A DNA stretch of 49,817 bases, taken from Bacteriovoracaceae bacterium. GTDB taxonomy: Bacteria > Bdellovibrionota > Bacteriovoracia > Bacteriovoracales > Bacteriovoracaceae. Positions 7,450 through 15,448 of the stretch are shown here, in pieces. The translations under genes were made by a program, and so were the position numbers. Under the pieces are notes generated by a model. The model made no database searches, was not told where the DNA came from, and saw only the letters and a list, made by a program, of their open reading frames with translations. The first letter of the stretch is position 1. Each line of letters opens with the position of its first letter. The stretch is from contig JAONMX010000007.1 of NCBI GenBank assembly GCA_028378565.1, positions 1 to 49,817 on the forward strand, read 5' to 3'.

Positions 7450-8708
7450 GTAAAAAAGATTATCGAAAATTAAAAGGTCAGGTGGGTATTTATAAACACC
7501 ACAGCACCAAAAATTATCTCGCTATGAAAAAAGTAGATGGAAAGGTTCACCAAAAAACCTTTTCATCTCTTTATGAAGCAAAAAAGTGGCACAAGTCTTT
7601 TGAAGGAGTTGAAGAAGCTGAAAAATCAAGCTGTTCTACTTTAAAAGAAGTATGGGAAACCATGCAACGAGTGCACTTCCCTCTACTTGCCACGAGTACC
7701 AAGGCCATTTGGCTTAGAAGGTATGAACCTTGGAAAAAGTTAGAGAAGCTTCCTATGGATGAGATAACTCCGGCCAGAATTACCAAGTTTGTGCAAAATT
7801 TGGTCTTGTATTACAAGTCTGATTTTTATCAAAGCGGTGGTCGAGGGCAAGCTGGCAGGTGCAATTTAAATAATGAGCTTAATCTCTTTAAAACTATTTT
7901 TAATTGGTACAAAGAAAGTGAAGAGTTTGAAAAAGAAGCTCTCTCGCTAACCAATCCAATTAAGAGAAAGCATAAAGAGATGGGTTTTATTAAACCTGTA
8001 CCTGACAAACGCAAAAAGATTACTCTAGAGCATGTGCTTATTTTCTTTCATCATTTAAGCCCCGTTTACAAGGAGCTGGCCAAGGTTCAATTCTTTACAG
8101 CAGGTCGAGTCGGTGAAATATCAGGACTTCAGTGGTCAAATATCGACATGCACAACAAGCGTATGTTGATTAAAGATTCTTGTATCTGGGATATGACCAA
8201 TAAGACCTTTATTGAATTAAAGCCATTTCCTAAGAACAAAGAGGCAAGATCAGCTTATATAACTGATGAGCTGTTGGAAGTTTTAAAAGTAAGACACGCT
8301 TTAAGAATTGAGGGTTGCGACTTTGTTTTTCATGTAGATGGCAGGCCTTTAAATTATGGCACCATTCAAATCAATTACAGAAAGGCCCAGAAAAAGGGAA
8401 AGCTTCCCTATTCTGGAACTCATATCCTACGCCACGGCATGGCCACACTGGCCCGTAAGGTCGGCGGAGGACTTGACGCTGTCATTGCCATGACTGGACA
8501 TAAAGATATAAAGCTGGCCGATCATTATTCTAAATGCGACGAGGAAGATCAAAAAGATGTTTCTTTGAAAGTTATGGAGTACATAAAAAGGCAAAGTGCA
8601 ATCTTAAGTGGTGATGTTGAAAATGATTTTGAAGAAAAAGAATTAGAAGACGTTCAAGATAGTAACGTCATCTCACTTTTTTCTAAAAAGTTGGCAACAA
8701 ACCAGTAA
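7446..8708 (+). CDS. Tyrosine recombinase (integrase), intact
   Basis: The 420-residue protein has an N-terminal arm-binding-like basic region (1-60), a core-binding SAM-like domain (about 60-180) and a catalytic domain. Catalytic residues are visible: Arg221 in GRVGEISGLQW, Lys263 or Lys265, His326 and Arg329 in GTHILRHGM, His352 in TGHKDIK and Tyr361 in ADHYSK. It is encoded directly after, and overlapping, the excisionase-like gene, and ends 10 bases before the candidate right attachment repeat. It would catalyse integration and excision at the site upstream of mutM. The decayed integrase at 1562-2578 is a close homolog. The C-terminal ~50 residues are acidic and unlike the other copy. Confidence 0.93.
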   Translation: MSKKDYRKLKGQVGIYKHHSTKNYLAMKKVDGKVHQKTFSSLYEAKKWHKSFEGVEEAEKSSCSTLKEVWETMQRVHFPLLATSTKAIWLRRYEPWKKLEKLPMDEITPARITKFVQNLVLYYKSDFYQSGGRGQAGRCNLNNELNLFKTIFNWYKESEEFEKEALSLTNPIKRKHKEMGFIKPVPDKRKKITLEHVLIFFHHLSPVYKELAKVQFFTAGRVGEISGLQWSNIDMHNKRMLIKDSCIWDMTNKTFIELKPFPKNKEARSAYITDELLEVLKVRHALRIEGCDFVFHVDGRPLNYGTIQINYRKAQKKGKLPYSGTHILRHGMATLARKVGGGLDAVIAMTGHKDIKLADHYSKCDEEDQKDVSLKVMEYIKRQSAILSGDVENDFEEKELEDVQDSNVISLFSKKLATNQ

Positions 8709-8718
8709 AAAATGTGTT

Positions 8719-8740
8719 AAAAGTTGGCATGGGTTGGCAT
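8719..8740 (+). repeat. Candidate right attachment site (attR-like repeat)
   Basis: A 22-nt sequence with two TTGGCAT heptamers separated by GGG, preceded by AAAAG. It nearly duplicates 4272-4293. It sits between the integrase stop and the mutM start codon (52 bases upstream of ATG 8792), so integration here leaves mutM coding sequence intact but could replace its upstream region. Confidence 0.55.
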
Positions 8741-8791
8741 TGGCCTCCCCATGCTATTTTAGATTAATAATTTTAATAACCTAGAGAAGAT

Positions 8792-9610
8792 ATGCCCGAA
8801 CTACCCGAGGTTGAGACGATTAGGAAGCAGTTGAGTGAGTATCTGCCTTTGAAGATTACGAAGGTGGAGAAATCTGATGTGCTGGGATCGATTCTCAAAG
8901 AAGAAAGTTTTCAGCTTAAAAATAAAGTACTTGAGTCCATTTCAAGGACGGGGAAGCTGATGGATTTTTTTCTAGGAGAAGGTCATCATATGCTCTCCCA
9001 TCTTGGCATGTCGGGTTCATGGAGAATCTCTCATAAAAAAATTACGGTAAAGCACACTCACCTACAACTTCATTGCTTAAATAATAAGAAAGAAAAAGTC
9101 TTCTTGGCCTATGTTGATCCGAGGCGTTTTGGAAATATCTACATCAATACAAAAGAAGAAACCAAGAAACATTATAAGAAACTCGGTATTGATATTGCTT
9201 CCGAAGCTTTTACTGAAGATTATATTTGGGAATGTATTAAGCGCTTTCCTAATAAAGAAATAAAACCGTTTCTTCTTGAACAGAAATACTTTGCAGGAGT
9301 TGGTAACTACATCGCCAGTGAAATTTGTGCGAGAGCGAAGATAAAACCAACTCGTAAAAACAAATCCCTAAAGAAGAAAGACTCAGCGGCACTACTCTTT
9401 GGAACAAAGAGTATTTTAGAAGATACTATTGCTAACAATGGGACCACTTTTAGCGGTGGTTATTCTGATGCTAATGGAGAAAAAGGAGAAGGGGTAAAAA
9501 ACCTTGTGGTCTTTTATCAAACGATTTGTGGAATGTGTAAGAAAACACCTGTTACAAAAATAACTCAAGCAACCAGAGGAACTTACTACTGTCCTATTTG
9601 CCAGAAGTAA
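8792..9610 (+). CDS. mutM: Formamidopyrimidine-DNA glycosylase / AP lyase
   Basis: The 272-residue enzyme excises oxidised purines such as 8-oxoguanine and cleaves the abasic site. The N-terminus MPELPEVETIRKQL carries catalytic Pro2 and Glu3. SRTGKLMDFF has the conserved Lys, HLGMSGSW follows, then DPRRFG and GVGNYIASEICARAKIKP (helix-two-turn-helix). The C-terminal zinc finger is CxxC (CGMC) ... CxxC (CPIC) ending QK. Length is normal. The last 17 bases overlap the convergent gene on the other strand. The ~50 bases before the ATG follow the attachment repeat, so its promoter may be supplied by the integrated element. Confidence 0.95.
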   Translation: MPELPEVETIRKQLSEYLPLKITKVEKSDVLGSILKEESFQLKNKVLESISRTGKLMDFFLGEGHHMLSHLGMSGSWRISHKKITVKHTHLQLHCLNNKKEKVFLAYVDPRRFGNIYINTKEETKKHYKKLGIDIASEAFTEDYIWECIKRFPNKEIKPFLLEQKYFAGVGNYIASEICARAKIKPTRKNKSLKKKDSAALLFGTKSILEDTIANNGTTFSGGYSDANGEKGEGVKNLVVFYQTICGMCKKTPVTKITQATRGTYYCPICQK

Positions 9611-10298
9611 TTTTAGGAAGACACTTATCTAAAACACTATTCATTTGATTATAGATTTTGGTTTTTTTCTGAAAGGCAACATGAAGTGGAATATCTTTGT
9701 TTGTTATTCTTTTACATTTCACATCATAATATAAATCATCATGTTTCTTTTTTTCGTATTCCATAGCAGCAGGCAATGGATGATAAATGGCATTAATACG
9801 ATTTGCCTTGAGCATTCGAAGAGCTTGGTAAGCATAATTATCACTCGAAATACTTAAAGGCTTTGCTTTAGAATTAAACAATTCTTTAATCGGATATTCA
9901 CCGTGAAAGTGTGAAAATCTAACACCATCGAATTGAGATTCCTTCTTACTAATAATTTTATCGAGTTCATCACTACAAAGAGATGGTTTAAGTGATAAAA
10001 CAGACTTTGTACTATAGGAATACTTCGAGCTTCTATCTTTGATATAAAGATAAATTCCTTCTACTTCACCTTTTTTTAAATAATTAATGGCCCTTTTAAA
10101 AGGGTAACTTCGCAGCTCAACTTTAAGACTCTTTTTATTCATGAGAGGAACAATGCAATTATTGAAGTGATCAATAACAACACCACTAAGCTTACTCTCC
10201 TCAACGATCACATAGGGAGAAGCATCAATGACTGCAAAATCGTGACTTTTTGCCACCATGATATTAAATTGTAAAAACATTAAAATGAATAAAGACAT
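9594..10298 (-). CDS. Periplasmic solute-binding-protein-like protein
   Basis: A 234-residue protein starting at ATG 10298; a TTG at 10316 gives a slightly longer frame but no better ribosome site. It has an N-terminal hydrophobic signal segment (MSLFILMFLQFNIMVAKS). The rest resembles the SBP_bac_3 fold (small-molecule binding proteins of ABC transporters and their orphan relatives): an opening beta strand with SPYVIVEESKLSGVVIDHFN, a basic-aromatic segment PFKRAINYLKKGEVEG, and a lobe-2 segment ending with MNSVLDKCLPKI. No permease or ATPase gene is adjacent, so it could be an orphan sensor or chemical scavenger. It overlaps mutM tail-to-tail by 17 bases. Confidence 0.6.
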   Translation of the reverse strand: MSLFILMFLQFNIMVAKSHDFAVIDASPYVIVEESKLSGVVIDHFNNCIVPLMNKKSLKVELRSYPFKRAINYLKKGEVEGIYLYIKDRSSKYSYSTKSVLSLKPSLCSDELDKIISKKESQFDGVRFSHFHGEYPIKELFNSKAKPLSISSDNYAYQALRMLKANRINAIYHPLPAAMEYEKKKHDDLYYDVKCKRITNKDIPLHVAFQKKTKIYNQMNSVLDKCLPKITSGK

Positions 10299-10436
10299 AA
10301 GCCTAATATACAGCAAAATTATGGTTTTGTTAGGATATTATTCAGATTCTCTTATTTCATCTTAATGACTTATCTCTTCATAGACAGTGACAATATGAAT
10401 TGAGTATATATTTAAAAAACTTAATAGGAGATTTAA

Positions 10437-11522
10437 ATGAATCTAAGTAAATTATTATTAATTATTAGTATTTTTGCTTCACTATCAGTAAGTGCTGATA
10501 ACCACGGGCATAATTCCATAACAGAAGATATCAGCTGGAAAGGAAGCCTTCGTTTTAGATATGAAAGAACTGACAAGAGAGGAAGTGACCTTCGTAACCG
10601 TCAAAGAGTTCAGGCCAAACTTTCAGCAAAGAAGAAATTAAATAAAGTTTTCAAAGGTGAGATTGGATTAGTATCAGGCTCAAGTGACCCTATTTCCTCA
10701 AATCAATCATTTGATGGTGCCTTTACTTCAAAAGGAATTAACCTTGATGTTGCTGTTATTAAAGCAAAGTATAAAGGACAAAAGATTAATTTTGGTAAAA
10801 TGAAAAACCCAATCTATGCACCAGGTGGATCAGAGATTATCTGGGATGGTGACTTAAGACCTGAAGGTGTTCATGGTAACTTTGGATATAAGTTTAGCAA
10901 TACTTCTATTGGTCTAAACTTAGGTCAATTTTGGGTAGAAGAAAATTCTTCAGCTGAAGAAATATATCTTTCAACCGGACAACTTGTTCTTTCTCAAAAG
11001 CTTAAGCCAGTAACAATAACTCTAGGTGCTGGGGTTTTCTCATATGATAACCTTGCAGGTAAGACGACTCTTGTAGATGCAACAGATAGTTTTGGAAACT
11101 CTGCCACAGCAAACAAGTATGATTATAACTATAAAATGACTGAAATTTTTGGTGAAGTAAAATTCAAAGTAGCAAAAATTCCATTTACTGTTTACTACAC
11201 AACAGTATCAAACTCTAAGGCCCAAAGAGATGACACAGCAACATCTTTTGGACTAAAAGCTGGTAAAGCAAAGAAGCAAGGTTCTTGGAAGGCACAATAC
11301 CTTTATAAGAAAGTGGAAAAAGACGCTGTTCTAGGTGCTTTCACAGACTCTAACTTTAAAGGTGCAGGTACTGACGGTAAAGGCCATGAGATTCAAGTTG
11401 GATACGCTATCATGGATAAAACTGTGATCAATGTAACTCACTTTATCAATGAAACATCTTTGACAACTGCTAATTCGAGAGATTACGACAAAACACAGCT
11501 TGATCTAAAGATCAGTTTCTAA
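10437..11522 (+). CDS. Outer-membrane porin-like beta-barrel protein
   Basis: A 361-residue protein with a Sec signal peptide (residues 1-20, cleavage near VSADNH). The remainder alternates polar and hydrophobic/aromatic residues in barrel-like strands: WKGSLRFRYERTD early, repeated GY/FG turns, and a C-terminal phenylalanine (LDLKISF) typical of outer-membrane insertion signals. It resembles the 'putative porin' family that forms 14-18-stranded pores. Strong ribosome site AGGAG six bases before ATG 10437 and a strong terminator after the stop, so it is probably a well-expressed single gene. The substrate is unknown. Confidence 0.75.
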   Translation: MNLSKLLLIISIFASLSVSADNHGHNSITEDISWKGSLRFRYERTDKRGSDLRNRQRVQAKLSAKKKLNKVFKGEIGLVSGSSDPISSNQSFDGAFTSKGINLDVAVIKAKYKGQKINFGKMKNPIYAPGGSEIIWDGDLRPEGVHGNFGYKFSNTSIGLNLGQFWVEENSSAEEIYLSTGQLVLSQKLKPVTITLGAGVFSYDNLAGKTTLVDATDSFGNSATANKYDYNYKMTEIFGEVKFKVAKIPFTVYYTTVSNSKAQRDDTATSFGLKAGKAKKQGSWKAQYLYKKVEKDAVLGAFTDSNFKGAGTDGKGHEIQVGYAIMDKTVINVTHFINETSLTTANSRDYDKTQLDLKISF

Positions 11523-11545
11523 TAATATTAGAGATAAGACAATAC

Positions 11546-11574
11546 AAGGGAGGCTGATGTCTCCCTTTTTTTTT
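11546..11574 (+). terminator. Rho-independent terminator after the porin gene
   Basis: AAGGGAG (11546-11552) pairs with CTCCCTT (11561-11567) around an 8-base loop, followed by an uninterrupted run of T residues to 11574. It lies 24 bases after the porin stop codon. Confidence 0.9.
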
Positions 11575-11595
11575 GTTAAATTTCAAAAGGATATT

Positions 11596-12162
11596 ATGGA
11601 AAACAACGTTATTATTAATCAAACATGTGCCATCTTAATTGATGGAAACAATATCGAAAGAAGCATTCACTCAATCTCTAAAGATACCAGTAGTATGTTA
11701 AATTTCGATACAATTATACCTAGACTTCTTGTCAACAGAGGGCTTAATCGTCTGGTCTACTTTAGAGAAGGAAAGAATATTTCAAGTAAGCTAAGCGAAA
11801 GACTTCATACCAATTACCATGGCAGTGTTAGACCATGCCACAAGAGTGCTGATATTCCTCTTTCCATTAAGGCCACCCAACTAGCAAACAAGGTGGACAC
11901 CGTTATTATTATGAGTGGTGATAGTGATTATATTGAACTAGTAAGACATCTAAAAAATGAAGGTGTGCGAGTAGAAATTGCAGCGATCCCAGACACAACT
12001 TCAGGTATGCTCATTGAAGAAGCCGATTACTTTCATCCAATTACTAAGGAAGATTGGTTTTCATTTGGATCAAAGAAGAGTCCCGTAAAAAAGACGACAA
12101 AGAAGACGATAAAGAAAACGATAAAGAAAACGACAAAGAAGAAAACTAACAAGAAAGCTTAA
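11596..12162 (+). CDS. NYN-domain (LabA/DUF88-like) putative RNase with Lys/Thr tail
   Basis: I chose ATG 11596, behind AAGGA, because the earlier in-frame ATG 11557 lies inside the porin terminator hairpin. The 188-residue protein shows NYN/PIN-like motifs: AILIDGNNIE with the first acidic residue, KSADIPLSIKA (usual KGVDVxLxxD region) and IIMSGDSDYIELVRHLKNEG with the paired Asp residues. Such domains are metal-dependent RNases acting on structured or processed RNA. The last ~25 residues are a repeated KKTTKK/KKTIKK basic tail resembling nucleic-acid-binding tails of H1-like proteins. It ends sharing four bases (TTAA) with the convergent gene. Confidence 0.8.
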   Translation: MENNVIINQTCAILIDGNNIERSIHSISKDTSSMLNFDTIIPRLLVNRGLNRLVYFREGKNISSKLSERLHTNYHGSVRPCHKSADIPLSIKATQLANKVDTVIIMSGDSDYIELVRHLKNEGVRVEIAAIPDTTSGMLIEEADYFHPITKEDWFSFGSKKSPVKKTTKKTIKKTIKKTTKKKTNKKA

Positions 12163-12824
12163 AGTTCAATATAGAGAGCAGGCAGTTGTGGATTCTGCTC
12201 TCTTCTGACTTCTTCATTATAGTTATCTAACATCTCAATATATTTCTTAAAATTATCATCGCCAATTCTCTTACGAATGAGGTTTTGATAATCTTCTCTC
12301 AACTTCTTTTCAAAGGAAGTCATCTCTTCGCTGGGCTTAAATTGGTAACTGTCACCATATTTCTGAACCATCTCTTCATGATAGTCTTGATAAATTTCAA
12401 TTTTATCTTCAGCAAAGCCTTCTTTCATTTTATTATAGTCTTCAACATCTTGAGAGCTTAGGCCCATCTCAGTGATAAAGAGATCTTTGATTTTTCGATC
12501 CCACTCTTCTTCGACCTTATCAAAGTACTCATCAAGCTCTTCCATTTCTTCTTCAGTTAGTTGCTTTTCACCAATGCTTCCCTCAGCAGTGAGAATATCC
12601 TTTTTCGTTATATCTGTTTCTTCAACAACTGTAGGAACTGGGTCTGTGGATTCACGAGCATGGCTTTCAATTTTGTTTTGAGTTTGCGTGCTCACTTTCT
12701 TAGTGTCACTTTCTTGTGATGAAGTTGAATCATCTTCATATTCAGTAAATTTAGTTGTCTCTCTATTAAGAAGAAAGAAGATAGAAACAGCTAGGACAAT
12801 AATCACTGGAATTAGTTTTTTCAT
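12159..12824 (-). CDS. Membrane-anchored acidic protein of unknown function
   Basis: The 221-residue product has an N-terminal transmembrane segment or uncleaved signal (residues 3-20, LIPVIIVLAVSIFFLL). A Ser/Thr/Glu-rich linker (25-85) and a highly charged, probably alpha-helical, coiled-coil-prone region with many Glu/Lys and regularly placed Tyr (90-215) follow. I recognise no family. It would sit with the charged domain outside the inner membrane. It is the last gene before a convergent overlap with the NYN gene, and is separated from the gene upstream on the same strand by a terminator at 12838-12862. Confidence 0.65.
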   Translation of the reverse strand: MKKLIPVIIVLAVSIFFLLNRETTKFTEYEDDSTSSQESDTKKVSTQTQNKIESHARESTDPVPTVVEETDITKKDILTAEGSIGEKQLTEEEMEELDEYFDKVEEEWDRKIKDLFITEMGLSSQDVEDYNKMKEGFAEDKIEIYQDYHEEMVQKYGDSYQFKPSEEMTSFEKKLREDYQNLIRKRIGDDNFKKYIEMLDNYNEEVRREQNPQLPALYIEL

Positions 12825-12837
12825 GGCAATAGTTTAC

Positions 12838-12862
12838 AAAAAAAAAGGCCTCTTGCGAGGCC
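12838..12862 (-). terminator. Rho-independent terminator after the Arg/Asp-repeat protein gene
   Basis: GGCCTC (12847-12852) and GAGGCC (12857-12862) form a perfect 6-bp GC-rich stem with a TTGC loop. On the minus strand it is followed by a T-run (A-run 12838-12846 on the plus strand). It lies 14 bases past the stop at 12877. Confidence 0.9.
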
Positions 12863-12876
12863 CTAATTTATAATAT

Positions 12877-13740
12877 CTAATAATAATACGTATCGTCGTA
12901 GATATCTGAATAGAAGTCATCATCATAGTTATAATTTGAGTCATGACCATAGTCTCTATCAAGTCTTTCCGAACAGAAGTAACGGTAATCATGAGTGCTA
13001 AAATTATAGCTATCACGATCATTTGCACATCTATCATAAGAGCTCTTACAACTATAAGACGAAGCGTAAGATCTAACAGTAGTATTGTTATAACCATCAA
13101 CTAGCTCATAATTACATCTATCGTTATCTGAGTATCGGTGTTGATATCCATTATAAACATAGTAAGGATAGCCATTATGCCACTGAAAACCATCATTCAT
13201 TGTACTTCTATATCTCACCCAATGATTCCAGTAGATATAACGATATGGAAGTGTTCTGAAGTAGTCACCCAAAGTGTAGTATCTTGTATAACTTCTATAA
13301 GAATCATATCTGTAAGGACTATGAGTATATCTTCTATAAACGTAGTTTGGAGTATTCCATCTAGGTCTGTGACGAAGTCTACGATGCATTCTTGATGAAC
13401 GATCACGATCCCAGCTTCCGCCTCTTCTTGGAATTGGTCTTACGTCTCTATCACGATCATATCTTCTATCACGATCATGTCTAACGTCTCTATCACGGTC
13501 GCGTCTTGGAACTGGTCTTACGTCTCTATCACGGTCATTTCTTCTATCACGGTCATATCGACGGTCTCGATTACGATCACGATCATGACGATTATTCCCT
13601 AGATCACGTCTATCTCTAATAACGCCACCATTACTACCACCACGGTTCCCACAAACTCTTGGGTCTTTACATCGTTGTGCTTCGGCCTTCTCCACATATG
13701 TAAATGAAAGCATAACTAGCATGATTGCTAAAATTCTCAT
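12877..13740 (-). CDS. Secreted Arg/Asp-repeat, Tyr-rich protein
   Basis: The 287-residue product has a clear Sec signal peptide ending near KAEAQ (residue 21). Residues ~45-115 are built of DRDR/RYDRDR units including near-identical copies of DRDRDVRPxPRR, a zwitterionic low-complexity tract. The second half (120-287) is Tyr/Arg/Asn-rich with about six Cys residues, ending in an acidic Tyr-rich tail. No enzyme motif is visible. The DNA shows the matching tandem repeats between about 13430 and 13600. A surface or periplasmic protein that may bind nucleic acid, polysaccharide or other envelope polymers through its alternating charges; this is a guess. It has its own terminator and a GGAGAGAGTC ribosome site. 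Confidence 0.7.
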   Translation of the reverse strand: MRILAIMLVMLSFTYVEKAEAQRCKDPRVCGNRGGSNGGVIRDRRDLGNNRHDRDRNRDRRYDRDRRNDRDRDVRPVPRRDRDRDVRHDRDRRYDRDRDVRPIPRRGGSWDRDRSSRMHRRLRHRPRWNTPNYVYRRYTHSPYRYDSYRSYTRYYTLGDYFRTLPYRYIYWNHWVRYRSTMNDGFQWHNGYPYYVYNGYQHRYSDNDRCNYELVDGYNNTTVRSYASSYSCKSSYDRCANDRDSYNFSTHDYRYFCSERLDRDYGHDSNYNYDDDFYSDIYDDTYYY

Positions 13741-13931
13741 TGACTCTCTCCTATCAGAATTGAACTACCCTCATTCAATATCGAGATGTGTTAGAGATGT
13801 CAAAAGAAAATCTTAAACATTTTGCTTTTTTGAAATCTTACGGCCACCAAAAAGGCTAACCGTCAGATATTACTATAGTCGTGGGGATTTCTAACAATGA
13901 ATTTTTTAGACTAGGAGCGAAATGGCACTAA

Positions 13932-15392
13932 TTAGGCAGTCTTTTTATCATCTTTATAAAGCTTAAAAACTATCCCAAATGGCTCTCTGGTTCGAAAAGG
14001 AAAACTATTTACCCTATCTAAGAGTTCAGAGATAATCTGCTTCTTATTAGCATCTTTATTAGAAAATCTAGTCATTAGACGAACAAATTGGTCACTAATT
14101 TCAACTATCTCAGCAAGTGGATGAATAGCAGCACCTTTGTATAAACCTTTTTCTTTGAACTCAATAGCATGATGCTGAGAAATGATTTGTGGGACAATAG
14201 AAGGTATGCCTTTAATTTTTCCCACCATTTTCGAGCCTTTAAGTGGGTGAGTTTCCCAAAGGCCTTCGAGAAACTTCTTCTCATCACCAAATACTTGTTT
14301 TGATTCTAATTTATCAATTATATCTTGCTCGTTGAAATATTTTTCCCTTCCATCAGAATACATGTCATCAGCATCTGCTTCTTTAATTAATCCGACGTCG
14401 TGAAGAAAAGCTGCACTTCCTAAAACTTCCATATTTTTATCTGTTTCAAGACCAGCTTCTCGTGACAGCATACTTGCAATAAGAACAACACTACAACTAT
14501 GCTCGAAACGTGATAGTTCTTTCATCATGTTAGACAAGTAATCATCTTTTTCAGCGACATTACCAATAAAATTAAGCACAGTTTTTGTATATTTTTGAGC
14601 GTAAACGATTGATTCATTATCCACACCAAGCTCACATAAAGTATCCATGATTACTTCTGCTTGATTAAAGAGCTGACCAAACTTTTTATTTGTATCAACC
14701 TTATCACTTTTTATTAAAATATTTGCCATCTTTTCACAGTAGTTAAGGTAGCTCTCCTGTGCCTCTTTTCGAATAAAGAAGTACTGCACACCTTTCTCTA
14801 AATAATCAGTAATTTTTTTAGGATCGAAGTGATCCCCTGCTTGAAGAATTTTTATATATTTATTGACCCTGAGCCGAACATAAACATCGAATAAAGAGTC
14901 TTTGCCTGAAACAAATTGATCAGCTTTAATTGCAATAAAAGCATCACTTTCACCAACAACTTCTTGATCAACCTTATCTTTAAATTGTTTTGCAATTTCG
15001 AGTGCCTTTTGGGCATCAAAGAATGTTCCGACTCCAGTAACCTTTAACAATTTTTCGAGATCAAATGGCTTTGCTAGAATATCGCTCACCCCTACTCTCG
15101 CAGGATCGAACTCTTCACTAATTGAATGCTGTAAACTAGTGAGTAAAAGAATTGGAATTGCTGGCTGATACTTCAAAGAAAAAGAAACCACACTTAAACC
15201 TTCAGGTATAACACAATCAGGAGAAATAACAACACAACTGAAATCGCCTTTATTCTCTTTGATTAACCCTTGAGCCTCTCCACCTGTTTCAACAACGATG
15301 ATAGGAACTTTCCCCCACAGAGGATCCTCTTTGAATTTGTCATAATATTCAAGGTCTGGATCAGCAATTAATATAGGTTTGAACTCACTCAA
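13932..15392 (-). CDS. Pseudo-receiver + HD-domain signalling protein
   Basis: The 486-residue protein starts at TTG 15392 behind GGAAG. Residues 1-120 look like a response-regulator receiver: acidic IADPD near the start and the conserved Lys108 in LAKPFD. The phospho-acceptor region reads VVISPD instead of the usual LLDxxMP, so phosphorylation is doubtful. The C-terminal half is an HD phosphohydrolase-type domain: His298 region, FLHDVG (His331-Asp332), HPLKGSKMV and SQHH (407-408). The GYP signature of c-di-GMP phosphodiesterases is replaced by KGLYKG, so it is HD-GYP/HDOD-like rather than canonical. Probably a cyclic-dinucleotide or protein-interaction regulator. Monocistronic. Confidence 0.75.
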   Translation of the reverse strand: MSEFKPILIADPDLEYYDKFKEDPLWGKVPIIVVETGGEAQGLIKENKGDFSCVVISPDCVIPEGLSVVSFSLKYQPAIPILLLTSLQHSISEEFDPARVGVSDILAKPFDLEKLLKVTGVGTFFDAQKALEIAKQFKDKVDQEVVGESDAFIAIKADQFVSGKDSLFDVYVRLRVNKYIKILQAGDHFDPKKITDYLEKGVQYFFIRKEAQESYLNYCEKMANILIKSDKVDTNKKFGQLFNQAEVIMDTLCELGVDNESIVYAQKYTKTVLNFIGNVAEKDDYLSNMMKELSRFEHSCSVVLIASMLSREAGLETDKNMEVLGSAAFLHDVGLIKEADADDMYSDGREKYFNEQDIIDKLESKQVFGDEKKFLEGLWETHPLKGSKMVGKIKGIPSIVPQIISQHHAIEFKEKGLYKGAAIHPLAEIVEISDQFVRLMTRFSNKDANKKQIISELLDRVNSFPFRTREPFGIVFKLYKDDKKTA

Positions 15393-15448
15393 TGTTTACT
15401 TCCTTTCAAAGAAGATATCGGAATCTAGGACAAAGATCTTTATGACAA

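Larger units (their letters stand above)
4272..8740 (+). mobile_element. Small integrative element at mutM
   Basis: A ~4.47 kb block is bounded by two 22-nt direct repeats (4272-4293 and 8719-8740). The right boundary lies 10 bases after an intact tyrosine recombinase gene, the usual layout for an integrative element with int next to its attachment site. Contents are accessory only: HNH endonuclease, toxin-antitoxin pair, winged-helix/nuclease-like protein, excisionase-like HTH protein and integrase, arranged as two divergent arms from about 5900-6250. No conjugation or capsid genes are present, so it would be a mobilisable or satellite-type element. Boundaries are inferred from the repeats; the empty-site sequence would be needed to confirm them. 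Confidence 0.6.

Noticed and set aside
4323-8708. Complete prophage or conjugative element
   Set aside because: No capsid, terminase, tail, relaxase with HUH motif or type IV secretion genes were found.
11557-11595. Longer start of the NYN gene at ATG 11557
   Set aside because: It lies inside the terminator hairpin of the porin gene; ATG 11596 has its own ribosome-binding site.
12834-13100. Overlapping frames opposite or shifted within the Arg/Asp-repeat gene
   Set aside because: They are by-products of the repeated codons; the frame with a signal peptide, ribosome site and terminator is the real gene.
13840-13875. Hairpin (GGCC..GGC region) downstream of the HD-protein gene
   Set aside because: Pairing needs G-U pairs and has no T-run, so it is too weak to call a terminator or riboswitch.
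13920-13938. AATGGCACTAATTAGG-like string resembling one near 45366
   Set aside because: Only about 13 bases are exactly shared; matches of that length are expected by chance in 50 kb of AT-rich sequence.
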